A stretch of 43,614 bases of DNA from Deltaproteobacteria bacterium (GTDB lineage: Bacteria; Desulfobacterota; Binatia; HRBIN30; JACQVA1), in NCBI GenBank assembly GCA_016210005.1, contig JACQVA010000226.1, forward strand, positions 1-43,614, read 5' to 3'. The notes under the pieces are model-generated. The model was not told the DNA's origin. It did not search any database and saw only the letters and a program-made list of their open reading frames with translations. The position numbers and the translations under genes are program-made. Shown in pieces: positions 9,461 through 17,206 of the stretch. Position 1 is the first letter of the stretch. Each line of letters begins with the position of its first letter.

Positions 9461-10795
9461 ATGAACTCCGAGCACAGCGACAAGTCCTTTTGGCTCGCCA
9501 CCTACGGCCCTTATGTACCCAATCCTGCAGTGCAGGGTGACATCAAGGTGGACGTCGCGATCATCGGCGGTGGGTTCACCGGCTTGTCGACGGCGTACCA
9601 CTTGCGCAAGGACAACCCGGGCATGGCGGTGGCCGTGCTCGAGGGCGAGATCATCGGCTACGGCGCCAGCGGCCGCAACGGCGGATTTTCCATGACGCTG
9701 TTCGGGCTCGAACCCGCGATCACCAAATTGCTCTTCGGCCAACAGCGCACCATTGAAGCGCACCGCTACATGGAGCGCGCCGTCGACTACGTCAATACGC
9801 TGGTCAAAGAGCACCACATCCAATCGGACTACTGGTTTCCCGGCTTTCTCCGCACGGCCACCACGCCGGCGCACGTCAAGCGCATCCAGCGCGATCTCAA
9901 GATTCTCTCCGACATGGGTATTCGCGGCATCGAATGGTGGGAGGCAGAGCGCGTGCGCGCCGAGGTGAATTCGCCGGGATTTCTAGGAGCGTGGTGGGAG
10001 CCGCGCTGCGGGCTGATGAACCCGGCCAAACAAGTGCGCGAGCTGAAACGAGTCGCGCAGCAATTCGGGGCGGCGGTGTATGAACACACACCGGTCACCG
10101 GTATCACCCGTGCCGCCCAGTTCACGCTCACCACCCCCGGGGGCCAGGTCACGGCCGACAAGATCGTGTTCGCGACCAACGCCTACTCGCATCTGATCCC
10201 CGAGTTGCGCTCCAAGCAGGTGCCGGTATTCACCCACATGGTGGTCACCGCCCCGCTCACCCCGGAGCAGCGAGCCGACATCGGCTGGAAGAACCGCCAA
10301 GGCTTGGAGGACGCGCGCAACTTGGTGCACTACTTCCGGCTCACCGCCGACAATCGCTTGGCCATGGGAGGGCGCGACGTCACCTTGGCCTATGGGCGCA
10401 ACATGGATCACGACCTCAACGCCCAGACCTTCGCCGAATTGGAGCAAGATGTCGTGCGCATGTTCCCGGGGCTCAAGGGCGTGCAGTTCACGCACCGCTG
10501 GGGCGGTCCGGTCTCCGTGCCGCTGCGGATGGTGCCGGCGATGGGCTTCTTGGGTGATCAGCGCGCGCTCTACAGCCTCGGCTGTATCGGGCACGGCGTC
10601 TCGCTCACGCACCTCAACGGCTGGACTCTGGCCGACCTGGTGCTGGAGAAGAAGACCGAGCTCAGTGACGTTTGGTTCGTCAATCGCCGCCTGATCCCGT
10701 GGCCGCCCGAGCCGCTGCGCTTCGTGGTCAGCCAAGCCGTACGCGGTTACCTGCGGCTCGAGGACCGAGTCTTCGAGCGGCATCTGCTACAGTGA
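9461..10795 (+). CDS. FAD-dependent oxidoreductase, DAO family (PuuB/OrdL-like)
   Basis: This 444-residue protein begins with a short Trp-containing segment and then the dinucleotide-binding VDVAIIGGGFTGLSTAYHL (GGGFTG at 36-41) and GYGASGRNGGF, the paired signatures of the D-amino-acid-oxidase-like FAD family. The overall pattern is closest to gamma-glutamylputrescine oxidoreductase (PuuB) and other glycine/sarcosine-type amine oxidases. Such enzymes oxidise a C-N bond with release of hydrogen peroxide or reduction of an acceptor. The ATG follows a gggagg ribosome binding site. It stands between a divergent secreted-protein gene and a convergent TetR gene, so there is no operon clue to the substrate. 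Confidence 0.85.
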   Translation: MNSEHSDKSFWLATYGPYVPNPAVQGDIKVDVAIIGGGFTGLSTAYHLRKDNPGMAVAVLEGEIIGYGASGRNGGFSMTLFGLEPAITKLLFGQQRTIEAHRYMERAVDYVNTLVKEHHIQSDYWFPGFLRTATTPAHVKRIQRDLKILSDMGIRGIEWWEAERVRAEVNSPGFLGAWWEPRCGLMNPAKQVRELKRVAQQFGAAVYEHTPVTGITRAAQFTLTTPGGQVTADKIVFATNAYSHLIPELRSKQVPVFTHMVVTAPLTPEQRADIGWKNRQGLEDARNLVHYFRLTADNRLAMGGRDVTLAYGRNMDHDLNAQTFAELEQDVVRMFPGLKGVQFTHRWGGPVSVPLRMVPAMGFLGDQRALYSLGCIGHGVSLTHLNGWTLADLVLEKKTELSDVWFVNRRLIPWPPEPLRFVVSQAVRGYLRLEDRVFERHLLQ

Positions 10796-10875
10796 GGCTT
10801 CATCGGCCGTAACCGTACTCCGCGATTCGGCAAGTTCGCCCGGCCATCCTCGCGAGCGCCCTCGAGGTTGGAGTA

Positions 10876-11568
10876 TCATGAGCCCATGAAGGATCTTGCG
10901 CGGGAAGTGGACTTCGGGGCGCGCAGCAGCCGCAGCAGATTGTCCTGCAACACCGCCAGCGGTCCGTCGAAGTCGGGCGCGTCGGTGCGCATGATCGACT
11001 CGACCACCATGCCGCCGAGCGTGGTGAACGTCACGCGCCGCGCCAGCTCCACCTGCTCTTGCGACAGCTGCAAGTGACCGAAGAGATGATCCCAGGCGGC
11101 GATGATCACGTTCCACACCCGCGCCCGGTAGCGCCGCGCCGGGTTGCGCCGCGGCGGCTCGTAGCGGTGACTGAGCATGATCTCGAAGAAGGCCCGGAAC
11201 CCGGGGCGGTTCACCAGCCGCCACGCGCCTTCGACCAGCACCTTGACGCGGTTCTCCAGCGTGTCGGCGGTAGGCGAGATGCGCCGGCTGTCGAGCAGAA
11301 ACTCGTCGAGCGCGTGATCGAGTACCGCCTGGATGATGGCGTCCTTGGTGCCGAAGTGATGCTGGATGCCGCCCCAAGACACCCCCGAACGCTCCGCGAT
11401 GCGGGTGACGCTGGCGTGCTTGTAGCCGGACTCGGCGATGCAGTCGACGGCGGCCGTGATTACCCGCTCGCGAGTGTCGTCGCTGCGCTCCGCCTGCGTG
11501 CCGCGCCCCCGCGTCCCCTTCGCCCTGCGCGTTGCCTTCGAAGTCATTGCCGATACCGTGCGAGCCAT
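10876..11568 (-). CDS. TetR/AcrR family transcriptional regulator
   Basis: The N-terminal part contains a TetR helix-turn-helix: RERVITAAVDCIAESGYKHASV, then TRIAERSGVSWGGIQHHFGTKDAII, ending in the usual HHF-x-x-K-D. The C-terminal ligand-binding domain is all-helical and unspecific. I start it at the ATG at 11568 (230 residues); an upstream in-frame GTG at 11661 and a second ATG at 11547 are possible, and none has a strong ribosome binding site. It is divergent from the large acyl-CoA operon starting at 11763. By analogy with KstR-type regulators it probably represses that operon and responds to an acyl-CoA intermediate; this is inference from position. Confidence 0.85.
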   Translation of the reverse strand: MARTVSAMTSKATRRAKGTRGRGTQAERSDDTRERVITAAVDCIAESGYKHASVTRIAERSGVSWGGIQHHFGTKDAIIQAVLDHALDEFLLDSRRISPTADTLENRVKVLVEGAWRLVNRPGFRAFFEIMLSHRYEPPRRNPARRYRARVWNVIIAAWDHLFGHLQLSQEQVELARRVTFTTLGGMVVESIMRTDAPDFDGPLAVLQDNLLRLLRAPKSTSRARSFMGS

Positions 11569-11762
11569 CTCTTTGAGCCTTTGCCGGAGAAGCAATTCGA
11601 GATGATTGCAAATCGAGCGCGTGACGTCCAGACGCAACGCGCGCGCCGCGGAGGGTGCCACAGGGTGCCACGGCGCGGGTTGACGGGTCCGCTGATTGTT
11701 GCTAGCTCAGCGCCCGGCAGTTCCAATCATAGATAATTGCAACCGGCGACGAGACGTGACCC
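11569..11762. promoter_or_regulatory. Divergent regulatory region between TetR and the acyl-CoA operon
   Basis: About 190 bases separate the two starts and should contain both promoters and the TetR operator. Visible elements are an AT-rich island around 11722-11743 (ccaatcatagataattgc), a short palindrome gattgcaaatc near 11593-11605, and a direct repeat of gtgccacggg-like words at 11655-11672. I cannot say which, if any, is the operator. Confidence 0.4.
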
Positions 11763-12950
11763 ATGGATTTCGAGCTGACGCCCGAGCAAGAGCGGCTCCA
11801 GCGGGAGATCTATGCGTATCTCGACGCCCTGGTGACCCCCGCGCTGCTGGCGGAGCTGCACGAGAAGCCTGAGGGCGGCGGCCCCGACAACGCGCCGGAG
11901 TACACGAAGTGTTTGCGCCGGCTCGGCGACGATGGCTGGCTCGGACTCGGCTGGCCCACGCAGTACGGCGGTCAGGGCAAGGGGCCGATCGAGCAGTACA
12001 TCTTCTTCGATGCCGTGTCCGGGTACCACGCGCTGCCGATTCCGATGCTGGCGCTCAACACCGTTGGGCCGACGATCATGCAGGTCGGCACGGCGCAGCA
12101 GAAGGAGCGCTTCCTGCCGCCGATTCTGAAGGGCCGATTGAACATCGGCATCGGCTACACCGAGCCCGGCGCCGGCAGCGATCTCGCCTCGCTCCGCACC
12201 ACGGCCGTCCGCGACGGCGATTCGTACGTGATCAACGGCCAGAAGGTGTTCACCACGCTAGCCGACTTCTGTGACTACATCTGGCTCGCCGCGCGCACGG
12301 ACCCGACGGCCAAGAAGCACAAGGGGATCTCGATCTTCATGATCGACACCAAGAGCCCCGGCTTCCGCTTCGACCCGATCAAGATCATGGGCGGGTTCCG
12401 CTCCAACATCACGTACTACGACGACATGCGCGTGCCGAAGGACTGCCTCATCGGCGAGGAGAACGCCGGCTGGTACTACATCAACACGCAGCTGGCGATG
12501 GAGCGCATCACGCTGGTGCCGCATTCGCGGGCTGGGCGGCTGGTCGGCGAGATGATCCGCTGGGTCAAGCAGACTACGCTCGATGGGGTGCGGCTGGCCG
12601 ACGTGCCGTGGGTGCGCACCCGGCTGGCCGAGATGGCGCGCGACACCGAGGTGCTCAAGCTCATGAACTACCGCGTGGCGTGGCTGATCGCGCAGGGCAT
12701 TGTGCCGTTCGCCGAGGCCTCGATGGTCAAGATCTTCGGCTCCGAGCTGTTCCAGCGCATCCACGGTTTGGGCATGCAAGTGATGGGATCATTCGGCCAG
12801 CTGGAACCGGGCAACGAGTTGGCACCGCTCGGCGGCAAGCTCGAGCGCGAGTATCTCGCGAAGATGCTGCTGACCTTCGGCGGCGGCGCCAACGAAGTGC
12901 TGCGGGATGTCGTGGCCATCATGGGCCTAGGAATGCCGCGCTCGCGTTAG
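11763..12950 (+). CDS. Acyl-CoA dehydrogenase, first gene of the Ltp/DUF35 operon
   Basis: This 395-residue acyl-CoA dehydrogenase has the FAD-site sequence YTEPGAGSDLASLRTTA from residue 132 and INGQKVFTT, as in full-length 'large-type' subunits. The C terminus reads FGGGANEVLRDVVAIMGLGMPR, so the position of the catalytic Glu in YEGT is a Gly. It is preceded by the divergent TetR region and opens the operon. Its likely partner is the shorter dehydrogenase that closes the operon at 18812, by analogy with two-subunit enzymes of steroid side-chain degradation. The predicted role is alpha,beta-dehydrogenation of a branched or bulky acyl-CoA; the actual substrate cannot be read from sequence. 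Confidence 0.9.
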   Translation: MDFELTPEQERLQREIYAYLDALVTPALLAELHEKPEGGGPDNAPEYTKCLRRLGDDGWLGLGWPTQYGGQGKGPIEQYIFFDAVSGYHALPIPMLALNTVGPTIMQVGTAQQKERFLPPILKGRLNIGIGYTEPGAGSDLASLRTTAVRDGDSYVINGQKVFTTLADFCDYIWLAARTDPTAKKHKGISIFMIDTKSPGFRFDPIKIMGGFRSNITYYDDMRVPKDCLIGEENAGWYYINTQLAMERITLVPHSRAGRLVGEMIRWVKQTTLDGVRLADVPWVRTRLAEMARDTEVLKLMNYRVAWLIAQGIVPFAEASMVKIFGSELFQRIHGLGMQVMGSFGQLEPGNELAPLGGKLEREYLAKMLLTFGGGANEVLRDVVAIMGLGMPRSR

Positions 12951-12960
12951 GAGGAGATGT

Positions 12961-13067
12961 TCACCACCGAGGCACAGAGACCACAGAGAACCGAGTCGGG
13001 GATTTCAGCATGACGCGCGCCGTACACTTGTTCTGCATGACTGATCATCTCTGTGCCTCGGTGGTGA
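12961..13067. repeat. Dispersed-type repeat bounded by a 20-base perfect inverted repeat
   Basis: tcaccaccgaggcacagaga (12961-12980) recurs as its exact reverse complement at 13048-13067 around a 67-base centre. The 'accgaggcacagaga(ccacagag)' word is typical of short dispersed repeats I know from many environmental bacterial genomes. It lies inside the operon, between the first dehydrogenase and the first hotdog gene, and would fold into a strong hairpin in the mRNA. Confidence 0.8.
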
Positions 13068-13115
13068 GTCCTCCTGTGAGAAGCGCAGTCTGCAGCAAGA
13101 AGGAGGAGACTAGTG

Positions 13116-13619
13116 ATGAGTTTCAATCAATCCGAAGCAGCCAAGCTCGTGGGGGCTGAGTCCGGCGCCATCCCAGCGCTCGACCGGGTCACCAAATCCG
13201 ACATCCGGCACTGGTGCGAAGTGATCGGTGATGCCGACCCCGACTACGCCGAGAAGATCAAACAGGGAGCCAAGACCGCGCCACCGGCGATGACGATGGT
13301 GTGGTCGCAGCCGCCGCTGTGGCCCCCCTCGGAGGCGAGCGAACCGCACGAGAAGCTGCTGCGGATGCTCGACGAGGCGGGCTACAAAGGCACCGCCGGC
13401 GTCAAACTCGAACAGGAGTTCCAGCAGCCCATCCGCATCGGCGACCGCTTGAGTTTCACGGTCAAGGTGGCCGGACTCTCCCAGGGCGAGGAGGCCACCA
13501 AGATGGGCAAGGGCTACCTGGTCGATTTGCACTACGCAATCCGTGACGGCCGCGGCCAGGTGGTCAGCACGCAGACATACACGGTGTTCAAGTTCCGCAG
13601 CCTGGAACTACCAAGTTGA
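13116..13619 (+). CDS. MaoC/FAS1-like hotdog dehydratase subunit, catalytic His replaced
   Basis: The 167-residue protein is an N-terminal MaoC-type (FAS1-like dehydratase) hotdog domain: SDIRHWCEVIGDADPDYAEKIKQGAKTAPPAM, then QQPIRIGDRLSFTVKV. Hydratase-2 enzymes use Asp and His in GDxNPxH; here the motif is GDADPDY, so Asp39 remains but the His position is Tyr44. This is the state of non-catalytic or half-site subunits in heteromeric hydratases such as ChsH1-ChsH2. The ATG at 13116 lies nine bases after aggagg; a GTG three bases earlier is an equal alternative. The next gene is a paralogue, and the third is a MaoC protein with the intact pair. Confidence 0.8.
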   Translation: MSFNQSEAAKLVGAESGAIPALDRVTKSDIRHWCEVIGDADPDYAEKIKQGAKTAPPAMTMVWSQPPLWPPSEASEPHEKLLRMLDEAGYKGTAGVKLEQEFQQPIRIGDRLSFTVKVAGLSQGEEATKMGKGYLVDLHYAIRDGRGQVVSTQTYTVFKFRSLELPS

Positions 13620-13647
13620 CGCAGCCGGCGAAGGAGGTTCAGCCAGT

Positions 13648-14259
13648 ATGAGCAGTGCAAACACAGGCGACATTCGGCCGTTCTCGTCGCCCGCGGAGGT
13701 GGCGTTCGACTACTCGCGCATCGAACGCTTCGTCGGCGCCAGCTCCGAGTGGCACGAGGGCCACGACCAGGTCAGCGAGTCGGACATCCGCCACTGGTGC
13801 GAGGTGATGCAGGACGCCAACCCGCTGTATACCGACGAGGCTTACGCCAAGCAGAGCAAGTACGGCGGCATCATCGCGCCGCCGCAGATGGTGCAGACGT
13901 GGTCGCTCGACCCGATGCCGGAAGCGCTCAATCGCTTCGTGCGCAACGACCCGCCGTTCAAAGAAGACCCGCACAACCAGCTCTTCGGCATCATCGACGC
14001 GATGGGCTACCACGGCGTTGTCGCCACCGCGCAAACGCAGGAATACCTGCGGCCCGTGCGCCCGGGCGACACCATCCGCTCCCGCATCACCGTCGGCAAC
14101 GTCTCGCGCTACGACCACTACACCCGCATGGGCGTGGGACGCTACGTTGATCTGATCTACACCTTCATCAATCAACGAGATGAGGAAGTCTGCGTGGCGA
14201 GCTTCCGGGTGCTGAAGTATCGGCCGCCGTTGGATACCAGACGGCTCTACCAGGGCTAA
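13648..14259 (+). CDS. MaoC/FAS1-like hotdog dehydratase subunit, second copy
   Basis: This 203-residue protein repeats the pattern of the preceding gene: SDIRHWCEVMQDANPLYTDEAYAKQSKYGGIIAPPQM, followed by EYLRPVRPGDTIRSRITV. The hydratase motif reads DANPLY (Asp56 to Tyr61), again Tyr where the catalytic His should be. It is longer, with an N-terminal extension and an insertion around residues 88-115. The start at 13648 follows a strong aaggaggt ribosome binding site; an upstream in-frame ATG at 13543 lies inside the previous gene and lacks one. It probably assembles with its neighbours into one heteromeric enoyl-CoA hydratase. Confidence 0.82.
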   Translation: MSSANTGDIRPFSSPAEVAFDYSRIERFVGASSEWHEGHDQVSESDIRHWCEVMQDANPLYTDEAYAKQSKYGGIIAPPQMVQTWSLDPMPEALNRFVRNDPPFKEDPHNQLFGIIDAMGYHGVVATAQTQEYLRPVRPGDTIRSRITVGNVSRYDHYTRMGVGRYVDLIYTFINQRDEEVCVASFRVLKYRPPLDTRRLYQG

Positions 14260-14275
14260 CAGCAAAGGAGACATC

Positions 14276-14704
14276 ATGGCGAAGCTGTATTGGGAAGACG
14301 TGAAGGAAGGGCAGGAGCTGCCCGAGCAGTCGCGGGACGTCGATTCGACGCTGATCATCTCGGGCGCAATCTGGGCGTCGCACGACTTCATGCCGGTGCA
14401 TCACGATCCGAAGTTCGCGCAGGAGAAAGGCGCGCCGGACATCTTCATGAACATCCTGACCACCAACGGACTGGTGGGCACCTACCTCGGCAACTGGACC
14501 GGGCCCGACGGCGAACTGAAGAAGCTCAGCATCAGCCTCGCCGTGCCCAACTTTCCCGGCGACAAGCTGCGCATGAACGGCAAGGTGACGAAGAAGTACA
14601 AGGATGGCGGCTTGAACCTGGTCGAAGTGACCGTCGCCGGCGAAAATCAGCTCGGCCCGCACGTCACCGGCGCGGCCATCATCGCGCTGCCGGCAAAGGG
14701 CTGA
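14276..14704 (+). CDS. MaoC-like enoyl-CoA hydratase, Asp/His pair intact
   Basis: A 142-residue single hotdog domain opening with LYWEDVKEGQELPE. The region ASHDFMPVHHDPKFA keeps Asp37 and His42 in the spacing of the hydratase-2 motif, so this is the likely catalytic subunit of the three adjacent hotdog genes. The rest, including PNFPGDKLRMNGKVTKKY, is the usual second half of the fold. It follows an aaaggag site and lies 16 bases after the previous stop. In the cluster it should hydrate a 2-enoyl-CoA to the 3-hydroxyacyl-CoA that the downstream Ltp-DUF35 proteins could cleave. That sequence of reactions is inferred from known steroid side-chain modules. Confidence 0.85.
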   Translation: MAKLYWEDVKEGQELPEQSRDVDSTLIISGAIWASHDFMPVHHDPKFAQEKGAPDIFMNILTTNGLVGTYLGNWTGPDGELKKLSISLAVPNFPGDKLRMNGKVTKKYKDGGLNLVEVTVAGENQLGPHVTGAAIIALPAKG

Positions 14705-14720
14705 GCGGGAGGCCGGTTCG

Positions 14721-15911
14721 ATGGCCCGAGCAAAGATCACTCTGAAGAACAAGGCCTGCATCGTCGGCATCGGCTCGACCGAGTTCACCCGCAACGCCGG
14801 CCGCAGCGAGATCCACCTCGCGGTTGACGCGGCCATGGGCGCGTGCGCCGATGCGGGAATCCAAAGCGAGCAGATCGACGGCTGCGTCCGCTTCGGCACC
14901 GCCGGCGCGACCGCGATCGAATTTGCCACCGAGTCCGACGTCGCCCGCTGCCTGGGAATTCCCAACCTGCGCTACTTCGTCGAAGCCCCCTGGGGCGGCG
15001 GCGCCTGCTGCGCCACCATCATGCATGCCGCCGCCGCGGTCACGCTGGGGCTGGCGAACTACGTGCTCTGCTTCCGCGCCATCCGCGCCGCCAGCGGCAT
15101 GATGCGCTACGGCCGGCCGGCCAACATTCCCATCGACTCGCACTGGAGCATGACCATGCCCTACGGCTTCCAGAGCCCGACCTCGTGGGTGGCCATGTTC
15201 ACCCGGCGCTGGATGCACGAAACCGGCGCCACCCGCGAGCAGCTCGGCGCCGTGGCCATCGTCAGCAGGGAGAACGCGCTCAAGAACCCGCGAGCGATGT
15301 TCTACGGGCGCCCGCTGAGCATGCAGGAGTATCTTGGATCACCCATGCTGTGCGATCCATTCACGCTTCATGACACGTGCCTGGAAAACGACGGCTGCGT
15401 GGCGCTGATCGTCACCACCGCGGACCGGGCGAAGGACCTCAAGCAGAAGCCGGCCTACATCGCCGGCGTCGGCACGGCGACGGGGTGGGACTCGTACTGC
15501 ATGACCAGCTTCTATCGGCCGGAGATCGGCATTCCGGAAATGGAAGAGGCCGGCAAAGACATGTTCCGCATGGCCGACATGAAGCCGAGCGATATCCAGG
15601 TAGCGCAGCTCTACGACGCCTTTACCTCGCTGGTACCGATGCAAATGGAGGCGCTCGGTTTCGTGAAGAAGGGCGAGGGCGGGCCGTTCTGCGAAGGCGG
15701 TGACCGCATTCGCCCCACCGGACAGCTACCGATCAACACCGCCGGTGGCATGCTCTCCGAGTCGTACATCCACGGCATGAACGGCATAGCCGAGGGCGTG
15801 CGGCAGATTCGCGGCACGTCCACGACGCAGATCAAGGGCGCCCAGCGCGTCCTGGTTACCGGCGGCCTCGGCGTGCCGACGAGCGCGCTCATCCTGACGA
15901 AAGGAAAGTAG
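14721..15911 (+). CDS. Ltp-type thiolase-fold protein, probable acyl-CoA retro-aldolase
   Basis: The 396-residue protein has the thiolase-superfamily layout of lipid-transfer/SCP-x thiolase-like proteins: ACIVGIGSTEFTR at the start, and late motifs VAQLYDAFT, LGFVKKGEGGPF and LPINTAGGMLSE. By hand alignment the thiolase nucleophile Cys is replaced by Gly (EAPWGGGACC segment; the two Cys are three to four residues off register), and the HPxG active-site His motif is replaced by NTAGG. This matches Ltp2-like aldolases rather than ketothiolases. The next gene is a DUF35 protein, the obligate partner of Ltp2. Expected reaction: C-C cleavage of a 3-hydroxyacyl-CoA to a ketone or aldehyde plus acetyl- or propionyl-CoA. 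Confidence 0.82.
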   Translation: MARAKITLKNKACIVGIGSTEFTRNAGRSEIHLAVDAAMGACADAGIQSEQIDGCVRFGTAGATAIEFATESDVARCLGIPNLRYFVEAPWGGGACCATIMHAAAAVTLGLANYVLCFRAIRAASGMMRYGRPANIPIDSHWSMTMPYGFQSPTSWVAMFTRRWMHETGATREQLGAVAIVSRENALKNPRAMFYGRPLSMQEYLGSPMLCDPFTLHDTCLENDGCVALIVTTADRAKDLKQKPAYIAGVGTATGWDSYCMTSFYRPEIGIPEMEEAGKDMFRMADMKPSDIQVAQLYDAFTSLVPMQMEALGFVKKGEGGPFCEGGDRIRPTGQLPINTAGGMLSESYIHGMNGIAEGVRQIRGTSTTQIKGAQRVLVTGGLGVPTSALILTKGK

Positions 15912-15916
15912 TCGCC

Positions 15917-16351
15917 ATGGCGTTGCAACTGAACCGACGATACGTGAAGTACTTCTTCGAGCCCGTCGCCGAGTCGTTCGAGGAGGGGTTTTGGGAAGCG
16001 GTCAAGCGGCGCGAGCTGGTCTTCCAGCGCTGCGGCCAGTGCCGCGAGTGGCTGCACCCACCGCGGCCGATGTGCCACAAGTGCAAGAGCTTCGATCTGC
16101 GCTGGGAGAAGTCGACCGGCAAGGGCAAGATCTACAGCTACGTCACCTTCACCCGCGAGGTGAACCCGCTCTACGTCGTGCCCTTCGAGGTCGTGCTGGT
16201 CGAGATGGACGACGAGAAGCCGGTGCGCATGGTGGCCAACATGCTCGATACCAAGCCGGAGGAACTTTACATCGGCATGCCGGTCGAGCTGGACTTCTTC
16301 GACGTGACGCCGAAGCAGCCGATCCCGATCTTCAAGAAGCGAACCGCTTGA
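15917..16351 (+). CDS. DUF35 OB-fold/zinc-ribbon protein, partner of the first Ltp protein
   Basis: At 144 residues this is a complete DUF35 protein. An N-terminal helix (FFEPVAESFEEGFWEAVK) precedes a rubredoxin-like zinc ribbon with four cysteines (39, 42, 53, 56; CGQC and CHKC) and an OB-fold acyl-CoA-binding domain (GKGKIYSYVTFTREV, PFEVVLVEM). In ChsH2 the DUF35 domain is the C-terminal half of a hydratase subunit and activates Ltp2; here it is a separate gene. It starts six bases after the Ltp stop, so the two should be made together. Possible function: structural and substrate-binding partner of the aldolase. Confidence 0.88.
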   Translation: MALQLNRRYVKYFFEPVAESFEEGFWEAVKRRELVFQRCGQCREWLHPPRPMCHKCKSFDLRWEKSTGKGKIYSYVTFTREVNPLYVVPFEVVLVEMDDEKPVRMVANMLDTKPEELYIGMPVELDFFDVTPKQPIPIFKKRTA

Positions 16352-16378
16352 GTCGGTTGCCAAGATAAGGAGCGAACC

Positions 16379-17146
16379 ATGAGAACATCGCCGCACTTCT
16401 TATACGAGAAGAAGGGCCACATCGCCGTCATGACGTGGAACCGGGCGGAGAAGCGCAACTGCTTCACCCCGGAAATGATCGATGCCTTCTACGATGCCTT
16501 CGGTGACTTCGACAAGGATGACAACCTCTACGTCGCCATCCTGGCGAGCACCGGTGAAAAGGCGTGGTGCGCCGGCGGTGACCTGGACACCATGATCCCC
16601 GCGGTCACCTCCGGCAAGTTCAAGGTCAATGAGGATCCGACCAAGCGGGTCTTCCACGACATCTTCAAGCCGATCATCGCCGCGGTCAACGGCTTTGCCA
16701 CCCTCGAGTTGATTCAGGGGACCGATCTCTGCGTAGCCTCGGAGAACGCCAGCTTCGCCCTCGGTGAAGTGCGCTGGGGCATGATCGCGGCCGGCGGTTC
16801 GCACGTGCGCTTTCCGCGCTACCTGCCGTGGTGGATCGCGATGGAGGTGCTGCTGACCGGCCGGCCCATCAGCGCCCGGCGCGCGTACGAGGTCGGGATG
16901 GTGAACCGGTTGGTGCCGACGGTGGACCAGGTGCTGCCGACGGCGATGGAGCTGGCCGAGATCATTTGTGAGAATGGTCCACTGGCGGTGCGTACGGCCA
17001 AGGAGATCGCCGTGCGCCAGTGGAATCACGAGCCCGCCTACGTGCTCGAAAACGCCCTGTTCCAGCGGGTGCGCAACTCCGAGGACGCCCAAGAAGGGCC
17101 GCGCTCGTACATGGAGCGGCGCAAACCCAACTTCAAGGGACGTTAG
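16379..17146 (+). CDS. Enoyl-CoA hydratase/isomerase (crotonase) family protein
   Basis: A 255-residue crotonase. The oxyanion-hole regions are AWCAGGDLD (63-70) and NGFATLELIQGTDL (104-117). Both catalytic glutamates of hydratases have counterparts: Glu130 in ALGEVRWG and Glu156 in IAMEVLLTG. The second region reads FATLEL rather than the common G-G-G, which may alter substrate shape. It lies between the two Ltp-DUF35 modules and follows aaggag. It could hydrate, isomerise or hydrolyse an acyl-CoA produced between two cleavage rounds; crotonase sequence alone does not settle which. Confidence 0.87.
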   Translation: MRTSPHFLYEKKGHIAVMTWNRAEKRNCFTPEMIDAFYDAFGDFDKDDNLYVAILASTGEKAWCAGGDLDTMIPAVTSGKFKVNEDPTKRVFHDIFKPIIAAVNGFATLELIQGTDLCVASENASFALGEVRWGMIAAGGSHVRFPRYLPWWIAMEVLLTGRPISARRAYEVGMVNRLVPTVDQVLPTAMELAEIICENGPLAVRTAKEIAVRQWNHEPAYVLENALFQRVRNSEDAQEGPRSYMERRKPNFKGR

Positions 17147-17206
17147 CCCGCACCCGCGGGCGGATAGCTTCACCGCCGGGAGCGGGCAACCGAGAAGGGA
17201 AGAGGG

